Origin: Thalassotalea sp. 273M-4
GTDB lineage: Bacteria; Pseudomonadota; Gammaproteobacteria; Enterobacterales; Alteromonadaceae
Assembly (NCBI RefSeq): GCF_041410465.1
Contig: NZ_CP166961.1
Coordinates: 1,240,001 to 1,304,000, forward strand
Length of the DNA: 64,000 bases
Direction of reading: 5' to 3'
Every line of letters starts with the position of its first letter. Position 1 is the stretch's first letter. The notes below the pieces were generated by a model. That model did no database searches and was not told where the DNA came from. It worked only from the letters and a program-made list of their open reading frames with translations. The position numbers and the translations under genes were made by a program. This document shows, in pieces, positions 6,609 through 15,457 of this stretch.

Positions 6609-8418
6609 ACCGTTTATCAATCCCTTACCGATTCCAGTTATTGGCTTTGCTGCCTACAGTGGCAGTGGTAAAACCACGTTATTGTGCCAACTCATTCCTG
6701 AGTTACAACGTTGGGGTTTAAACGTTGCGGTCATTAAACACGCCCATCATAACTTTGATATCGATAAGCCTGGAAAAGACAGTTTTTTGCTTCGCCAAGC
6801 TGGCGCTCAACAAGTACTGATTGCATCGGCAAAACGTTATGCGCATCTTTACGAATATGCTCAGCAACATTCCCCCCAGTTAGACCAATTATTGTCTCGT
6901 ATCGATGTCAGCAGCGTCGATATTGTTTTAGTTGAAGGGTTTAAACAGCTAGGTATTGAAAAAATAGAAGTACATCGACAAGAGAACGAGGTGCCCTTAT
7001 TGTGTGAGCAAGATGACAACGTGATTGCAATAGCGTGTTGTGATAAAACCCCATTGACCCGTAAAATCGTTAGGTTAAACCTTGATGATATTCCAAGCAT
7101 TTGTCAATTTATTGTTGAGCACACCGGGCTAACGCACAAGGCGCAAAGTCGAGCCTTAAGTTGCTCACCATTACCCGACAATACGTATGATGTAGAACAA
7201 GCCATTAGTCATATTATGGCGAATGTAAATAACACGCTTGTTAAAAGGCGCGAAGTAACAGAATACTTGAGGATTGAACAAAGTTTTAATCGAGTGTTGG
7301 CCAACGACATTTTTGCCCCCATCGATGTCCCGCAAAACACCAACTCGGCAATGGACGGTTATGCTTTTGCTTATCAATCTTGGCGTTCTCAATTACCGTC
7401 AGATGACGTGGAATTTGACTTAATTGCGCAAGTACTAGCCGGTCAACAATACTCAGCAATCGTTGGTAAACATCAAACTGTTAGCATTATGACTGGGGCA
7501 AAAATGCCGGCTGGTACGGATACCGTAGTCGCAAAAGAGAGGGCAAAGGTAAAGGGTAGCAAGGTGATTATTTCTGGCGATGTTTGTTGTGGGCAAAATG
7601 TCAGACAAGCCGGAGAAGATATTGAGAAAGGGCGTTTATTATTTTCATCCGGTGAGCGCATCACCGCAGCTAAAATGGGCTTGCTTGCATCGATAGGGCA
7701 AGCTCAGGTTGATGTCCATCGAGCGCTAAGAGTTGCGATATTTTCAACGGGTGATGAAGTTTGCTTGCCAGATACCCCTTTAGAGGCCGCCTCTATTTAT
7801 GATGCAAATCGCTACAGTCTAACCGGCTTATTAAAGCAATTACATTGTGAAGTTATCGACTTAGGGATTGTCAAAGACAGTCAACAAAGTCTCATCACGG
7901 CACTCACCCAAGCCGATGCCAAAGCCGATATTGTGATCAGCACCGGTGGTGTCTCGGTTGGTGACGCGGATTACATCAAAAGCAGTTTAGAGCAACTTGG
8001 CCACATTGAATTTTGGCGGGTTGCCATGCGACCCGGCCGGCCGCTGGCGTTTGGTGTGTTAAAGTCGGCTTTATTTTTTGGTTTGCCAGGTAACCCCGTC
8101 GCGGCAATGATATGTTTTATTTTATTTGTGCAACCAGCAATTCGAACGTTAGCAGGGGAGTCTAATTGGCAACAAATGACCTTATGGGCAAGGGCTGGCG
8201 AAACATTGCGCAGTCGAAAATCGCGAGATGAATACTTACGCGGATATTATCAAGATGACCAACATGGTCAGTTAGTGGTGCGCAAAACAGGTCCGCAAGG
8301 CTCTGGCATCTTATCGTCTATGGTGGCGGCTAATTGTTTAATTCACCTCCCTTACGATCAGCAAGAGGTGCACCAAGGCCAGCTCGTTAAGATAATCCCA
8401 TTGAATGATTTACTATAA
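6601..8418 (+). CDS. MobB-MoeA fusion (MGD adaptor / molybdopterin metal transferase)
   Basis: Two cofactor enzymes in one chain. Residues 1 to about 175 are MobB, a GTP-binding adaptor for molybdopterin guanine dinucleotide synthesis, with P-loop SGSGKTT (20-26) and IKHAHHNFDID. About 190-605 are MoeA, which inserts metal into adenylated molybdopterin: NSAMDGYAF, TGAKMPAGTDTVV, STGDEV, STGGVSVGDADY, RPGRPLAFG and GLPGNPVAAM are all present. In E. coli these are separate genes. The fusion, placed directly behind a tungstate importer (8-base overlap with tupC), couples uptake to insertion. It probably serves FdhA and may handle tungsten. Neither domain appears broken. Confidence 0.94.
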   Translation: MTEPFINPLPIPVIGFAAYSGSGKTTLLCQLIPELQRWGLNVAVIKHAHHNFDIDKPGKDSFLLRQAGAQQVLIASAKRYAHLYEYAQQHSPQLDQLLSRIDVSSVDIVLVEGFKQLGIEKIEVHRQENEVPLLCEQDDNVIAIACCDKTPLTRKIVRLNLDDIPSICQFIVEHTGLTHKAQSRALSCSPLPDNTYDVEQAISHIMANVNNTLVKRREVTEYLRIEQSFNRVLANDIFAPIDVPQNTNSAMDGYAFAYQSWRSQLPSDDVEFDLIAQVLAGQQYSAIVGKHQTVSIMTGAKMPAGTDTVVAKERAKVKGSKVIISGDVCCGQNVRQAGEDIEKGRLLFSSGERITAAKMGLLASIGQAQVDVHRALRVAIFSTGDEVCLPDTPLEAASIYDANRYSLTGLLKQLHCEVIDLGIVKDSQQSLITALTQADAKADIVISTGGVSVGDADYIKSSLEQLGHIEFWRVAMRPGRPLAFGVLKSALFFGLPGNPVAAMICFILFVQPAIRTLAGESNWQQMTLWARAGETLRSRKSRDEYLRGYYQDDQHGQLVVRKTGPQGSGILSSMVAANCLIHLPYDQQEVHQGQLVKIIPLNDLL

Positions 8419-8542
8419 TCAACGGACAACTCGCTATAATTAAGTGGGTTAATTGAAATGGTATTAAATGTTCATCGGTATTCTTAGAGTATCGTTACAC
8501 TTGATTTGAGTGAAAGCATTGCAGTATGTGGATGAGGGCAAA

Positions 8543-9088
8543 ATGGCAGCAACAGAGCAAAAATGGCAACGTAGCGACAACGTATGGCCCCTATATGTCT
8601 TAGTCACGCGTTCAACCGCTCGCTTTAATGGTTGGCCGACTGATAACTGGCATATTGACCACTTTATCAGTGCTGATCAGCCACAACCGGTAGGCAGTAA
8701 ACTGGTGTTTCTTGAACTTTTTCAGGATGAGCGCGCAAGTTATCGCCTTAATTTAGACTTAGATCAGCCAAAACTTTTTATTCTTTGTGATTTATTAGCC
8801 GACGATACTTGGCTACCGGCGTCAGTTACCGCTGAACAAAGCCTTGCAACCGCTTGTCTTGAAGCCGACACACCGGTACTGAGTATTGACATGCCAGCAG
8901 CAATTGCTTGTTGGATTGAGGCGTTTATTACTCGCCATGGTGAAGTGCCTATTTGCGCGCATCGACGCCGGCATGTGAATCAAAAGAAAGAGCATGCGCG
9001 ATTTAAACAAGGCAAAGCAAGGAAAGCTAAATTACAGCCTGAGCCTTTTGCAAAAACGGCACCAAAACGAGCAACTTATGGTCAATAA
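8543..9088 (+). CDS. DUF3305 protein of the formate dehydrogenase cluster
   Basis: A protein of 181 residues starting at ATG 8543, chosen over an in-frame GTG at 8510 because GAGGG lies just upstream of the ATG. The N-terminal block (WPLYVLVTRSTARFNGWPTD, then WHIDHF) matches the DUF3305 family, which occurs next to DUF3306 and formate dehydrogenase genes in proteobacteria. The C-terminus (160-181) is very basic. No signal peptide or metal motif is evident. The 3' end overlaps the DUF3306 gene by 11 bases. Its molecular function is unknown; involvement in formate dehydrogenase maturation is inferred from context. Confidence 0.8.
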   Translation: MAATEQKWQRSDNVWPLYVLVTRSTARFNGWPTDNWHIDHFISADQPQPVGSKLVFLELFQDERASYRLNLDLDQPKLFILCDLLADDTWLPASVTAEQSLATACLEADTPVLSIDMPAAIACWIEAFITRHGEVPICAHRRRHVNQKKEHARFKQGKARKAKLQPEPFAKTAPKRATYGQ

Positions 9089-9755
9089 AGCAAGCTTTTT
9101 TCGACGTTGGTTACACGCTAAAGCTAACTCTAATCACCCCGTTGTTTCGTCTGAACACGCCAATAGGCATCAGTCTAAGGATGATCTAGCCAGATCTGAT
9201 GACCCCCCTCGCATTGGCAATGAAATACCTCAAGCAGAACCTTTGGATGAAAAATCAGACCTTGCTGACAGTAACGCCACGAGCAGTCATGTTTCGCCTT
9301 CAGCGCATAAGCAAGAGCCACTTCCTAACCCGGATGAAATTGAAAATGGTGGCAGCTTTGCTTGTTTTATGGATCAAGAACTTGATCCTCAGGTGCAGCA
9401 AAACGCCTTACAGCATCTTTGGCAACAACCCCAATTTCAACAACTTGATGGCTTAGAGCAATGTGATCAGGACTTTTCTAATCAACCTAAGCTGACGTCC
9501 TGTGAAGTTGATAAATTATTTGCGCAAGTTTATCAGTGCTTATTGATGGACGAGCAGCAGGAGCCTGATCCACAACCAACCCCTTCAACGATTCATACGG
9601 CTGGCCGGGTTCAGCAGCAATCTTTACAACAGAAGCTCCAACAAAAATTAAAAGCCGAACCTAAACAACAGGATAACGCTTCAACGTTAAGATCAAACGA
9701 TGTGGATTTAACAGACCAAGTTGCGATCAAAAAAGACCATAGTAATAGTGCCTAG
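9078..9755 (+). CDS. DUF3306 protein of the formate dehydrogenase cluster
   Basis: A protein of 225 residues with the DUF3306 N-terminal signature FFRRWLHAK. A long acidic, Gln/Ser/Pro-rich and probably disordered stretch follows, then a conserved core (FACFMDQELDPQVQQNALQ, then LWQQPQFQQLDGLEQCDQDF). ATG 9078 is chosen because the family starts just before FFRRW; the frame stays open upstream to 8994 inside the DUF3305 gene. It overlaps DUF3305 by 11 bases, so the two are translationally coupled. Function is unknown. No membrane segments. Confidence 0.8.
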   Translation: MVNKASFFRRWLHAKANSNHPVVSSEHANRHQSKDDLARSDDPPRIGNEIPQAEPLDEKSDLADSNATSSHVSPSAHKQEPLPNPDEIENGGSFACFMDQELDPQVQQNALQHLWQQPQFQQLDGLEQCDQDFSNQPKLTSCEVDKLFAQVYQCLLMDEQQEPDPQPTPSTIHTAGRVQQQSLQQKLQQKLKAEPKQQDNASTLRSNDVDLTDQVAIKKDHSNSA

Positions 9756-9991
9756 CGCCCCTAAAGTAGGGCTTTAGCCGAGAAAAAGCTAAAGGCTGTA
9801 AAAATAGCCCAAAAGTCTATAAGAAGACACTTTCATTATTGCTAACTATACTCAAACGTAAAGTATTGCAAAGGGCTGTGCAACGCCAGTTATATCGGCA
9901 ACAGTGTGATTTATTTCGGACCACAAGTCGTTTAAACGTTGTTAACCCCCTGTGCACGCACATCGCTTATTAAAAAGGATAGCCAAAGAAA

Positions 9992-11641
9992 ATGAGTTTA
10001 GATCACCAACAGCTTAGGCAAGCCTTGTATGATAAGTTTCCAGCTAATACCAACTTATTAGCAGGCCATGTTCGTTACCAAAGTCAGGGCCATGTTTTAC
10101 TCATAGGCCCCGAAGATTTGTGTCGGCTTGCTTGTCAATTTTTACCCGATCCTTCATCGCTAACAATTTTAGTGAATCAAGCGACAAAAAACGACGACTT
10201 ACCTCGGTTAGAGCTGGCCATGCAGGTGAGTCAAGGGGTATCGGTTTATTACGATAAACTGGTTAAGGTAAACGGATTTTTAGGCCAATTTAAGGTTGAC
10301 GTTGAACATCAGGGGCAGAGCGTGTCATTGGCACCGATGGCGGTTGAAAATGCTCATTTTGATATTGTAATGGATTTGGGCCAAATCCCAACGCTAGCAC
10401 AAGCATTGCCTCCTCCTGGCTACTTTTACTTAGCGGACAGTGAGCAAGACTTACAACAGGTCGCGGCCTCTATTAGCGACTATATTGGCGTTATTGAAAA
10501 GCCTCGGTATGTTGAGATTAACCCAGCTTTATGCGCACATTCACGCAATGATTTGCTAGGCTGTAGCCGTTGTTTGGATGTATGTTCCGCCGATGCGATA
10601 TCGATCAAAAACCTGAAGATAGAGATAAATCAACACGTGTGCCATGGCAGTGGCGAATGCACCAGTATTTGCCCAACAGGGGCAATTGCTTATCAACAGC
10701 CTCAGCCGTTATCTATGCTCCAACACGTCAGAGAGATCATTGCCAATTATTACCAACAAGGGAAATCAAAACCAATGGTGGTTTTTTATGATGACAGCGT
10801 TAATCTTGCACAAAAGTTATCGACCTTAGCCCAACATGTCCTGCCATTTACCATGGAAGAAATTGGCGCTTTAGCCATTGAACACATGTTGGCCACGCTT
10901 GCTTTGGGCGCAGAGCAGGTGGTGGTTATTTGTCATTCTCGAGATAGTGAATCCTTATTGCGCGAAAACGTGGCGTTTGCCAATTCACTGCTTGAGCATC
11001 TCGGTTATCAAGCGAGCATCCATATATACGTTGATGACAACGTCTTGTTACACCCTGTTTTAAGGGAAGATTTATTTCCAAATTCACAGTTTACCCATGT
11101 TCCCTTAGCATCGTTTGGTGCCTTAAATAAACGCGAATTGTTTTATGCTGCGCTTGACCATCTAAATCAATTTGGCAGCCAGTGTGCTGATGTGATTGCC
11201 CTAAATAACGCACCTTATGGCACTATCGAGGTAGATACCTCTGGGTGTACTTTGTGCATGGCGTGTGTTTCAGCTTGCCCAACGGCGGCATTGCAAGCCG
11301 AAATGGAGCAGCCAATTTTACGCTTTCATGAACAAGCCTGTGTTCAATGCCATTTATGTGAACAATCATGTCCAGAGAAAGTGATTAACCTTAAAAGTCA
11401 AATAAACTTGGCTGCAGATAACCGTAATCGTGCGCAAATTATAAAACAAGAACAACCTTTTCATTGCATTCGTTGCAATGAAGCCTTTGCAACAACGTCT
11501 ATGGTCGAGCGCATGATGCAAATGTTGTCAACCCACAGTGCATTTGCCGCCAATCCTAAGCGCTTACAAATGTGCGCAGATTGTCGGGTAAAAGATATGG
11601 TTGTTGAGGTGATTGATGATCCTAATAAACAGTTGAGATAG
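9992..11641 (+). CDS. Multi-cluster 4Fe-4S ferredoxin-type protein of the formate cluster
   Basis: A cytoplasmic protein of 549 residues with no signal peptide. Cys motifs appear in two blocks: CSRCLDVC with CHGSGECTSICP (about 190-230), and CTLCMACVSACP with CVQCHLCEQSCP (about 412-465), consistent with about four [4Fe-4S] clusters. Between them is a hydrolase-like or Rossmann-like stretch (about 235-400). The C-terminus carries two further Cys pairs (CIRC and CADC), which could bind zinc or another cluster. Homologues lie beside formate dehydrogenase genes in Shewanella and related bacteria. The torD-like gene starts 3 bases after its stop. It may give electrons or sulfur during enzyme maturation, or link formate oxidation to a soluble acceptor; the sequence does not decide. 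Confidence 0.82.
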   Translation: MSLDHQQLRQALYDKFPANTNLLAGHVRYQSQGHVLLIGPEDLCRLACQFLPDPSSLTILVNQATKNDDLPRLELAMQVSQGVSVYYDKLVKVNGFLGQFKVDVEHQGQSVSLAPMAVENAHFDIVMDLGQIPTLAQALPPPGYFYLADSEQDLQQVAASISDYIGVIEKPRYVEINPALCAHSRNDLLGCSRCLDVCSADAISIKNLKIEINQHVCHGSGECTSICPTGAIAYQQPQPLSMLQHVREIIANYYQQGKSKPMVVFYDDSVNLAQKLSTLAQHVLPFTMEEIGALAIEHMLATLALGAEQVVVICHSRDSESLLRENVAFANSLLEHLGYQASIHIYVDDNVLLHPVLREDLFPNSQFTHVPLASFGALNKRELFYAALDHLNQFGSQCADVIALNNAPYGTIEVDTSGCTLCMACVSACPTAALQAEMEQPILRFHEQACVQCHLCEQSCPEKVINLKSQINLAADNRNRAQIIKQEQPFHCIRCNEAFATTSMVERMMQMLSTHSAFAANPKRLQMCADCRVKDMVVEVIDDPNKQLR

Positions 11642-11644
11642 GTT

Positions 11645-12262
11645 ATGAATGTAAAGCAACAGACAACATCTAATGAGCCTTACTTTCGTCAAGATGTATA
11701 TCAGTTATTGGCGGCCCTCTATCAGCAACCGCCAGCGCAAAACTTATTAGAATTTATTCAACAGTTACAGGTTCGATTTGACCATGGGGACAATCAACCG
11801 TTACTCAGTGCCTTGGCAGCCCTACAGCAACAAGCTCTCGGTGATAATGTTGAGTTATTAGAACAACAATTTTTTACTTTGTTTATTGGTCTATCTGAGG
11901 GCGAGGTCAGTCCTTATGCGAGTTGGTACCTTGATGGTCACTTAATGTCTGATTCATTAGTCAAGCTGCGTGAGCATTTAAGAGTCTTAGCCATTGTTCG
12001 AGATAAGCACAATAAAGAGCCTGAAGATCATATTACGGCAATCTTACAAGTGATGGCTATACTTATGGACACAGAGGGCGAAGATCAGCAGCTTGCATTC
12101 TTTGAGCAACACTTACAGCCGTGGTACCAAATATTTTGTAAACAGTTAATCAATAATCAAGCCAGTCCATTTTATCAAAAAGTTGGGCAGCTGACTTTCA
12201 TATTCTTACAGCAAGAGCAAACGCGATTAGCACAGCGACACGTTAAGTTAGAGGCAAGATAG
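11645..12262 (+). CDS. TorD/DmsD-family redox enzyme maturation chaperone
   Basis: A 205-residue, all-helical cytoplasmic chaperone of the TorD family, which binds Tat signal peptides of molybdo-enzymes and holds them until the cofactor is inserted. The family motif is visible as LFIGLSEGEVSPYASWYLDGHLM (about 79-101), followed by LVKLREHLRVL and the EPEDHI block. It starts 3 bases after the ferredoxin-type gene and precedes the Tat peptide and fdhA, so FdhA is the obvious client. It is not close enough to TorD or DmsD to assign either symbol. Confidence 0.88.
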   Translation: MNVKQQTTSNEPYFRQDVYQLLAALYQQPPAQNLLEFIQQLQVRFDHGDNQPLLSALAALQQQALGDNVELLEQQFFTLFIGLSEGEVSPYASWYLDGHLMSDSLVKLREHLRVLAIVRDKHNKEPEDHITAILQVMAILMDTEGEDQQLAFFEQHLQPWYQIFCKQLINNQASPFYQKVGQLTFIFLQQEQTRLAQRHVKLEAR

Positions 12263-12360
12263 TCGCTTCTTAATGGTAAACAGGCTATCGCTTTGTTTGA
12301 CTGCTATCACCACTTACTTTTACCTTTGAGGTAAGGGTGTAGGGTGATTTGGAAGGTCAT

Positions 12361-12555
12361 ATGAAACAAACCAATTTTCAGCAACGTCGCCATGCACTCA
12401 AGTGTATTGGTATTGTCGGTATTTCTGTTCCCTTAGCCAGTAAACTTAGCGATCATTTCGAAGGCGAACCTGTAGCACCTTCAAAGCCACAACCATCAGG
12501 CTATCAATTAACAGATCATATCAAACGATACTATCTCTCCTTACGAGATAATTAA
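12361..12555 (+). CDS. Short Tat-signal protein of the formate dehydrogenase region
   Basis: Just 64 residues. The N-terminus has a twin-arginine motif (QQRRHALKCIG, Arg9-Arg10) and a hydrophobic core, then about 35 residues ending in IKRYYLSLRDN. ATG 12361 is preceded by GGAAGG (12351-12356). This matches the known small family called formate dehydrogenase region TAT target, always found just before fdhA. Its role is unknown; it may be exported alongside FdhA or act as a decoy or assembly factor for the chaperone. The stop lies 13 bases before the fdhA ATG. Confidence 0.85.
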   Translation: MKQTNFQQRRHALKCIGIVGISVPLASKLSDHFEGEPVAPSKPQPSGYQLTDHIKRYYLSLRDN

Positions 12556-12568
12556 GGTGAGGTTAGAG

Positions 12569-15430
12569 ATGAAACTTACTAAAAAAGTCGCAATCGTCGA
12601 TGCCAATAAGCCCAGCACAGAGAGCGACAGTCAGCTTAATCGGCGCCAGTTTCTAAAAACAGCTGGGTTAACAACGACCGGAGTTGTTGCGACATCGGTG
12701 TTAGGTGCCTCGATGATGCGAAAGTCATCAGCCAGTGAATACGTAAACCATGATGTTAAAACGGTTGTTAAACGTACCGTATGTAGCTCTTGTGCGGTGG
12801 GGTGTGGTATTTATGCCGAGGTTCAAAACGGGTTGTGGACGGGGCAAGAGCCGGCATTTGATCATCCCATATCTCGTGGCAGTCACTGCGCCAAAGGGGC
12901 GGCAGAGAGAGAGCATGGTATCGGCAAACGTCGGGTTAAATACCCACTCAAACTTGCGAATGGCAAGTGGCAGCGGCTCTCATGGCAACAAGCGTTAACT
13001 GAGGTCACAGATCAGATGAAAAACATTCGTCAACAGTCTGGACCCGATTCCGTGTACTTTATGGGCAGTGCGAAATTTTCAAATGAAAGTGCCTATATGA
13101 TGCGTAAGTTTGCCGCCATGTGGGGCACCAATAACGTTGATCACTCTGCTCGAATTTGTCACTCAACCACGGTCGCAGGTGTCGCCAATACTTGGGGATA
13201 TGGTGCGCAAACGAATACCTTAAATGATTTTCGCAATGCCAAAGCGGTGTTGTTGGTTGGCTCCAATCCTGCCGAAGCGCACCCTATAGCAATGCAACAC
13301 ATACTGCTGGCCAAAGAGCGGGGAGCTAAGATTGTGGTAGCCGATCCCAGATATACCCGCACGGCGGTGCATTCACATTTATATTGTCCCATCCGACCAG
13401 GCACCGATATACCATTTATTTATGGTTTACTTTGGCACATATTTGAGCAAGGTTGGGAAGATAAGGCGTTTATTGAACAGCGCGTGTATGCGATGGATGA
13501 TATCCGGGCAGAAGTGGCAAAATACGATCCAGATACCGTAAGCAACATTACCGATATCCCTAAAGACGTGCTGTTTAAAGCCGCTAAAACCATCGCCGAA
13601 AACCGCCCAGGCAGTATCGTTTGGTGTATGGGGGGGACTCAACACCATATTGGGAATTCAAATACCCGCGCATATTGTATCTTGCAGTTAGCCTTAGGCA
13701 ATGTTGGGGTGAGCGGAAGCGGTGCCAATATATTACGTGGTCATGACAACGTTCAAGGCGCAACGGATTTAGGGGTGCTGTTTGACTCATTGCCAGGTTA
13801 CTATGGCTTAACGACTGCTGCTTGGCAACATTGGAGTCGGGTTTGGGATCTAGATTATCAATGGGTCAAGGGCAACTTTGATCAGGGTGAATATCTGGGG
13901 AGGCAGCCCATGACAAGCCCTGGGATCCCCTGTTCACGTTGGCATGATGGTGTCTTAGAAGAGAAAAAGGACATTGCGCAAGCCGATAAAATTCGTTTGG
14001 CGTTTTTCTGGGGCCAGTCGATTAATACCGAGACTCGACAAAATGAGGTACGAGACGCATTAAATAAATTAGAAACGGTCGTTGTTGTTGATCCCTACCC
14101 AACGATGGCGGCGGTTTTACATAACCGTACCGACGGCGTTTATATACTGCCAGCTGCAACCTGTTATGAGTCTTATGGTAGCGTGACCAATACCAGTCGT
14201 TCTATTCAGTGGCGCCAACAGGTGATTGAACCGTTATTCGAATCCAAACCCGATACCGAAATTATGTATTTATTGTCGCAATATTTGGGATTTTCGAAGG
14301 AGTTCACTAAAAATATTGGTAAAACGGATAATGGCTTACTTATAGAGGACATCACCCGAGAATACAATCGGGGGATGTGGACTATCGGCATGTCAGGGCA
14401 AAGTCCCGAGCGTTTGCAATATCATACTCTGCATTGGGGCGATTTTAGTTTTGAAGACTTACAGGCTAAATCTGGTGAGGTAAAAGGCGAATATTATGGT
14501 TTACCTTGGCCGTGTTGGGGAACACCTGAGCAAAAACACCCTGGCACCGCGATTTTGTATAATACCAATTTACACGTTAAACAAGGTGGCTCAAATTTTA
14601 GAGCTCGATTTGGGGTCGAGCACAACGGTGACAATTTGCTCGCAGAAGGCTCGTATTCTTTGGGGTCTGAAATTAAAGGGGGCTACCCAGAATTTAGTGG
14701 CGAAATGCTGAAACAACTGGGCTGGTGGGATGATTTAACCACGGATGAAAAAGCACAAGCAGAAGGCCGAAATTGGAAAACCGACTTATCAGGAGGCATC
14801 ATTCGGGTGGCGCTTGAACACGGCTGCACGCCTTATGGTAATGCTAAGGCGCGTTGTAATGTATGGACTTTTCCAGATCCCATTCCAATTCATCGTGAAC
14901 CTTTATACGCGCCTCGTCGAGATTTAGTGGCGAAATACCCCACCTATGAAGACATGCGGGTACATCGTTTACCAACCTTATACCGATCGATCCAACAACA
15001 AGATTTCACCGATAAATACCCATTGCAATTAAGCTCAGGCCGATTAGTTGAATACGAAGGTGGTGGAGAAGAAACCCGAACCAATATTTGGCTGGCAGAA
15101 TTACAGCAAGAAATGTTCGCTGAAATTCACCCTGAGGATGCCGCCCAGCGGGGCATAAAAAATTGGGATGATATTTGGCTAGAAGGTGCTGAAGGTGGCA
15201 GGATAAAAATTAAAGCGATGGTCACACCGCGTGTTCATAAAGGCCTGGTGTGGATGCCGTTTCATTTTGCTGGGGTAATGAGTGGTGAAAGTTTACTGGA
15301 TAAATACCCCGAGGGAACGGCACCTTATATTTTGGGGGAGTCGGCAAACACGGCGTTAACTTATGGCTATGACCCCGTCACTCAAATGCAAGAAACCAAG
15401 TGTTCTTTGTGCCAAGTAACGAGAGCGTAA
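12569..15430 (+). CDS. fdhA: Formate dehydrogenase catalytic subunit alpha
   Basis: Periplasmic Mo/W-bis-MGD enzyme that oxidises formate to CO2. ATG 12569 (953 aa) is preferred over the in-frame GTG 12557 because GAGG/AGAG precedes it. The Tat signal is NRRQFLKTAG (Arg25-Arg26). The [4Fe-4S] ligands are C72, C75, C79 and C107. The active site reads RICHS, with Cys197 as metal ligand followed by catalytic His198, so this is a cysteine, not selenocysteine, enzyme. The C-terminal molydopterin-binding domain (SSGRLVEYEGGGEETRTN region) is complete. fdhB follows after 27 bases. Metal identity cannot be read from the protein; the nearby tungstate importer favours tungsten. Confidence 0.96.
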   Translation: MKLTKKVAIVDANKPSTESDSQLNRRQFLKTAGLTTTGVVATSVLGASMMRKSSASEYVNHDVKTVVKRTVCSSCAVGCGIYAEVQNGLWTGQEPAFDHPISRGSHCAKGAAEREHGIGKRRVKYPLKLANGKWQRLSWQQALTEVTDQMKNIRQQSGPDSVYFMGSAKFSNESAYMMRKFAAMWGTNNVDHSARICHSTTVAGVANTWGYGAQTNTLNDFRNAKAVLLVGSNPAEAHPIAMQHILLAKERGAKIVVADPRYTRTAVHSHLYCPIRPGTDIPFIYGLLWHIFEQGWEDKAFIEQRVYAMDDIRAEVAKYDPDTVSNITDIPKDVLFKAAKTIAENRPGSIVWCMGGTQHHIGNSNTRAYCILQLALGNVGVSGSGANILRGHDNVQGATDLGVLFDSLPGYYGLTTAAWQHWSRVWDLDYQWVKGNFDQGEYLGRQPMTSPGIPCSRWHDGVLEEKKDIAQADKIRLAFFWGQSINTETRQNEVRDALNKLETVVVVDPYPTMAAVLHNRTDGVYILPAATCYESYGSVTNTSRSIQWRQQVIEPLFESKPDTEIMYLLSQYLGFSKEFTKNIGKTDNGLLIEDITREYNRGMWTIGMSGQSPERLQYHTLHWGDFSFEDLQAKSGEVKGEYYGLPWPCWGTPEQKHPGTAILYNTNLHVKQGGSNFRARFGVEHNGDNLLAEGSYSLGSEIKGGYPEFSGEMLKQLGWWDDLTTDEKAQAEGRNWKTDLSGGIIRVALEHGCTPYGNAKARCNVWTFPDPIPIHREPLYAPRRDLVAKYPTYEDMRVHRLPTLYRSIQQQDFTDKYPLQLSSGRLVEYEGGGEETRTNIWLAELQQEMFAEIHPEDAAQRGIKNWDDIWLEGAEGGRIKIKAMVTPRVHKGLVWMPFHFAGVMSGESLLDKYPEGTAPYILGESANTALTYGYDPVTQMQETKCSLCQVTRA

Positions 15431-15457
15431 CGGGTCGCACTTAAGGAGATAACAACG

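Noticed and set aside
9756..9991. FNR site or riboswitch before the ferredoxin-type gene
   Set aside because: No TTGAT-N4-ATCAA match and no recognisable riboswitch core; only a short CTAAAG/CTTTAG inverted repeat without a T-run near 9771-9787.
12349..12360. TTG start four codons before the Tat peptide ATG
   Set aside because: The ATG at 12361 has GGAAGG at good spacing; the TTG would precede that RBS.
13134..13200. Selenocysteine at the formate dehydrogenase active site
   Set aside because: The active-site codon reads Cys (RICHS) with no in-frame TGA, so no selenocysteine insertion is needed.
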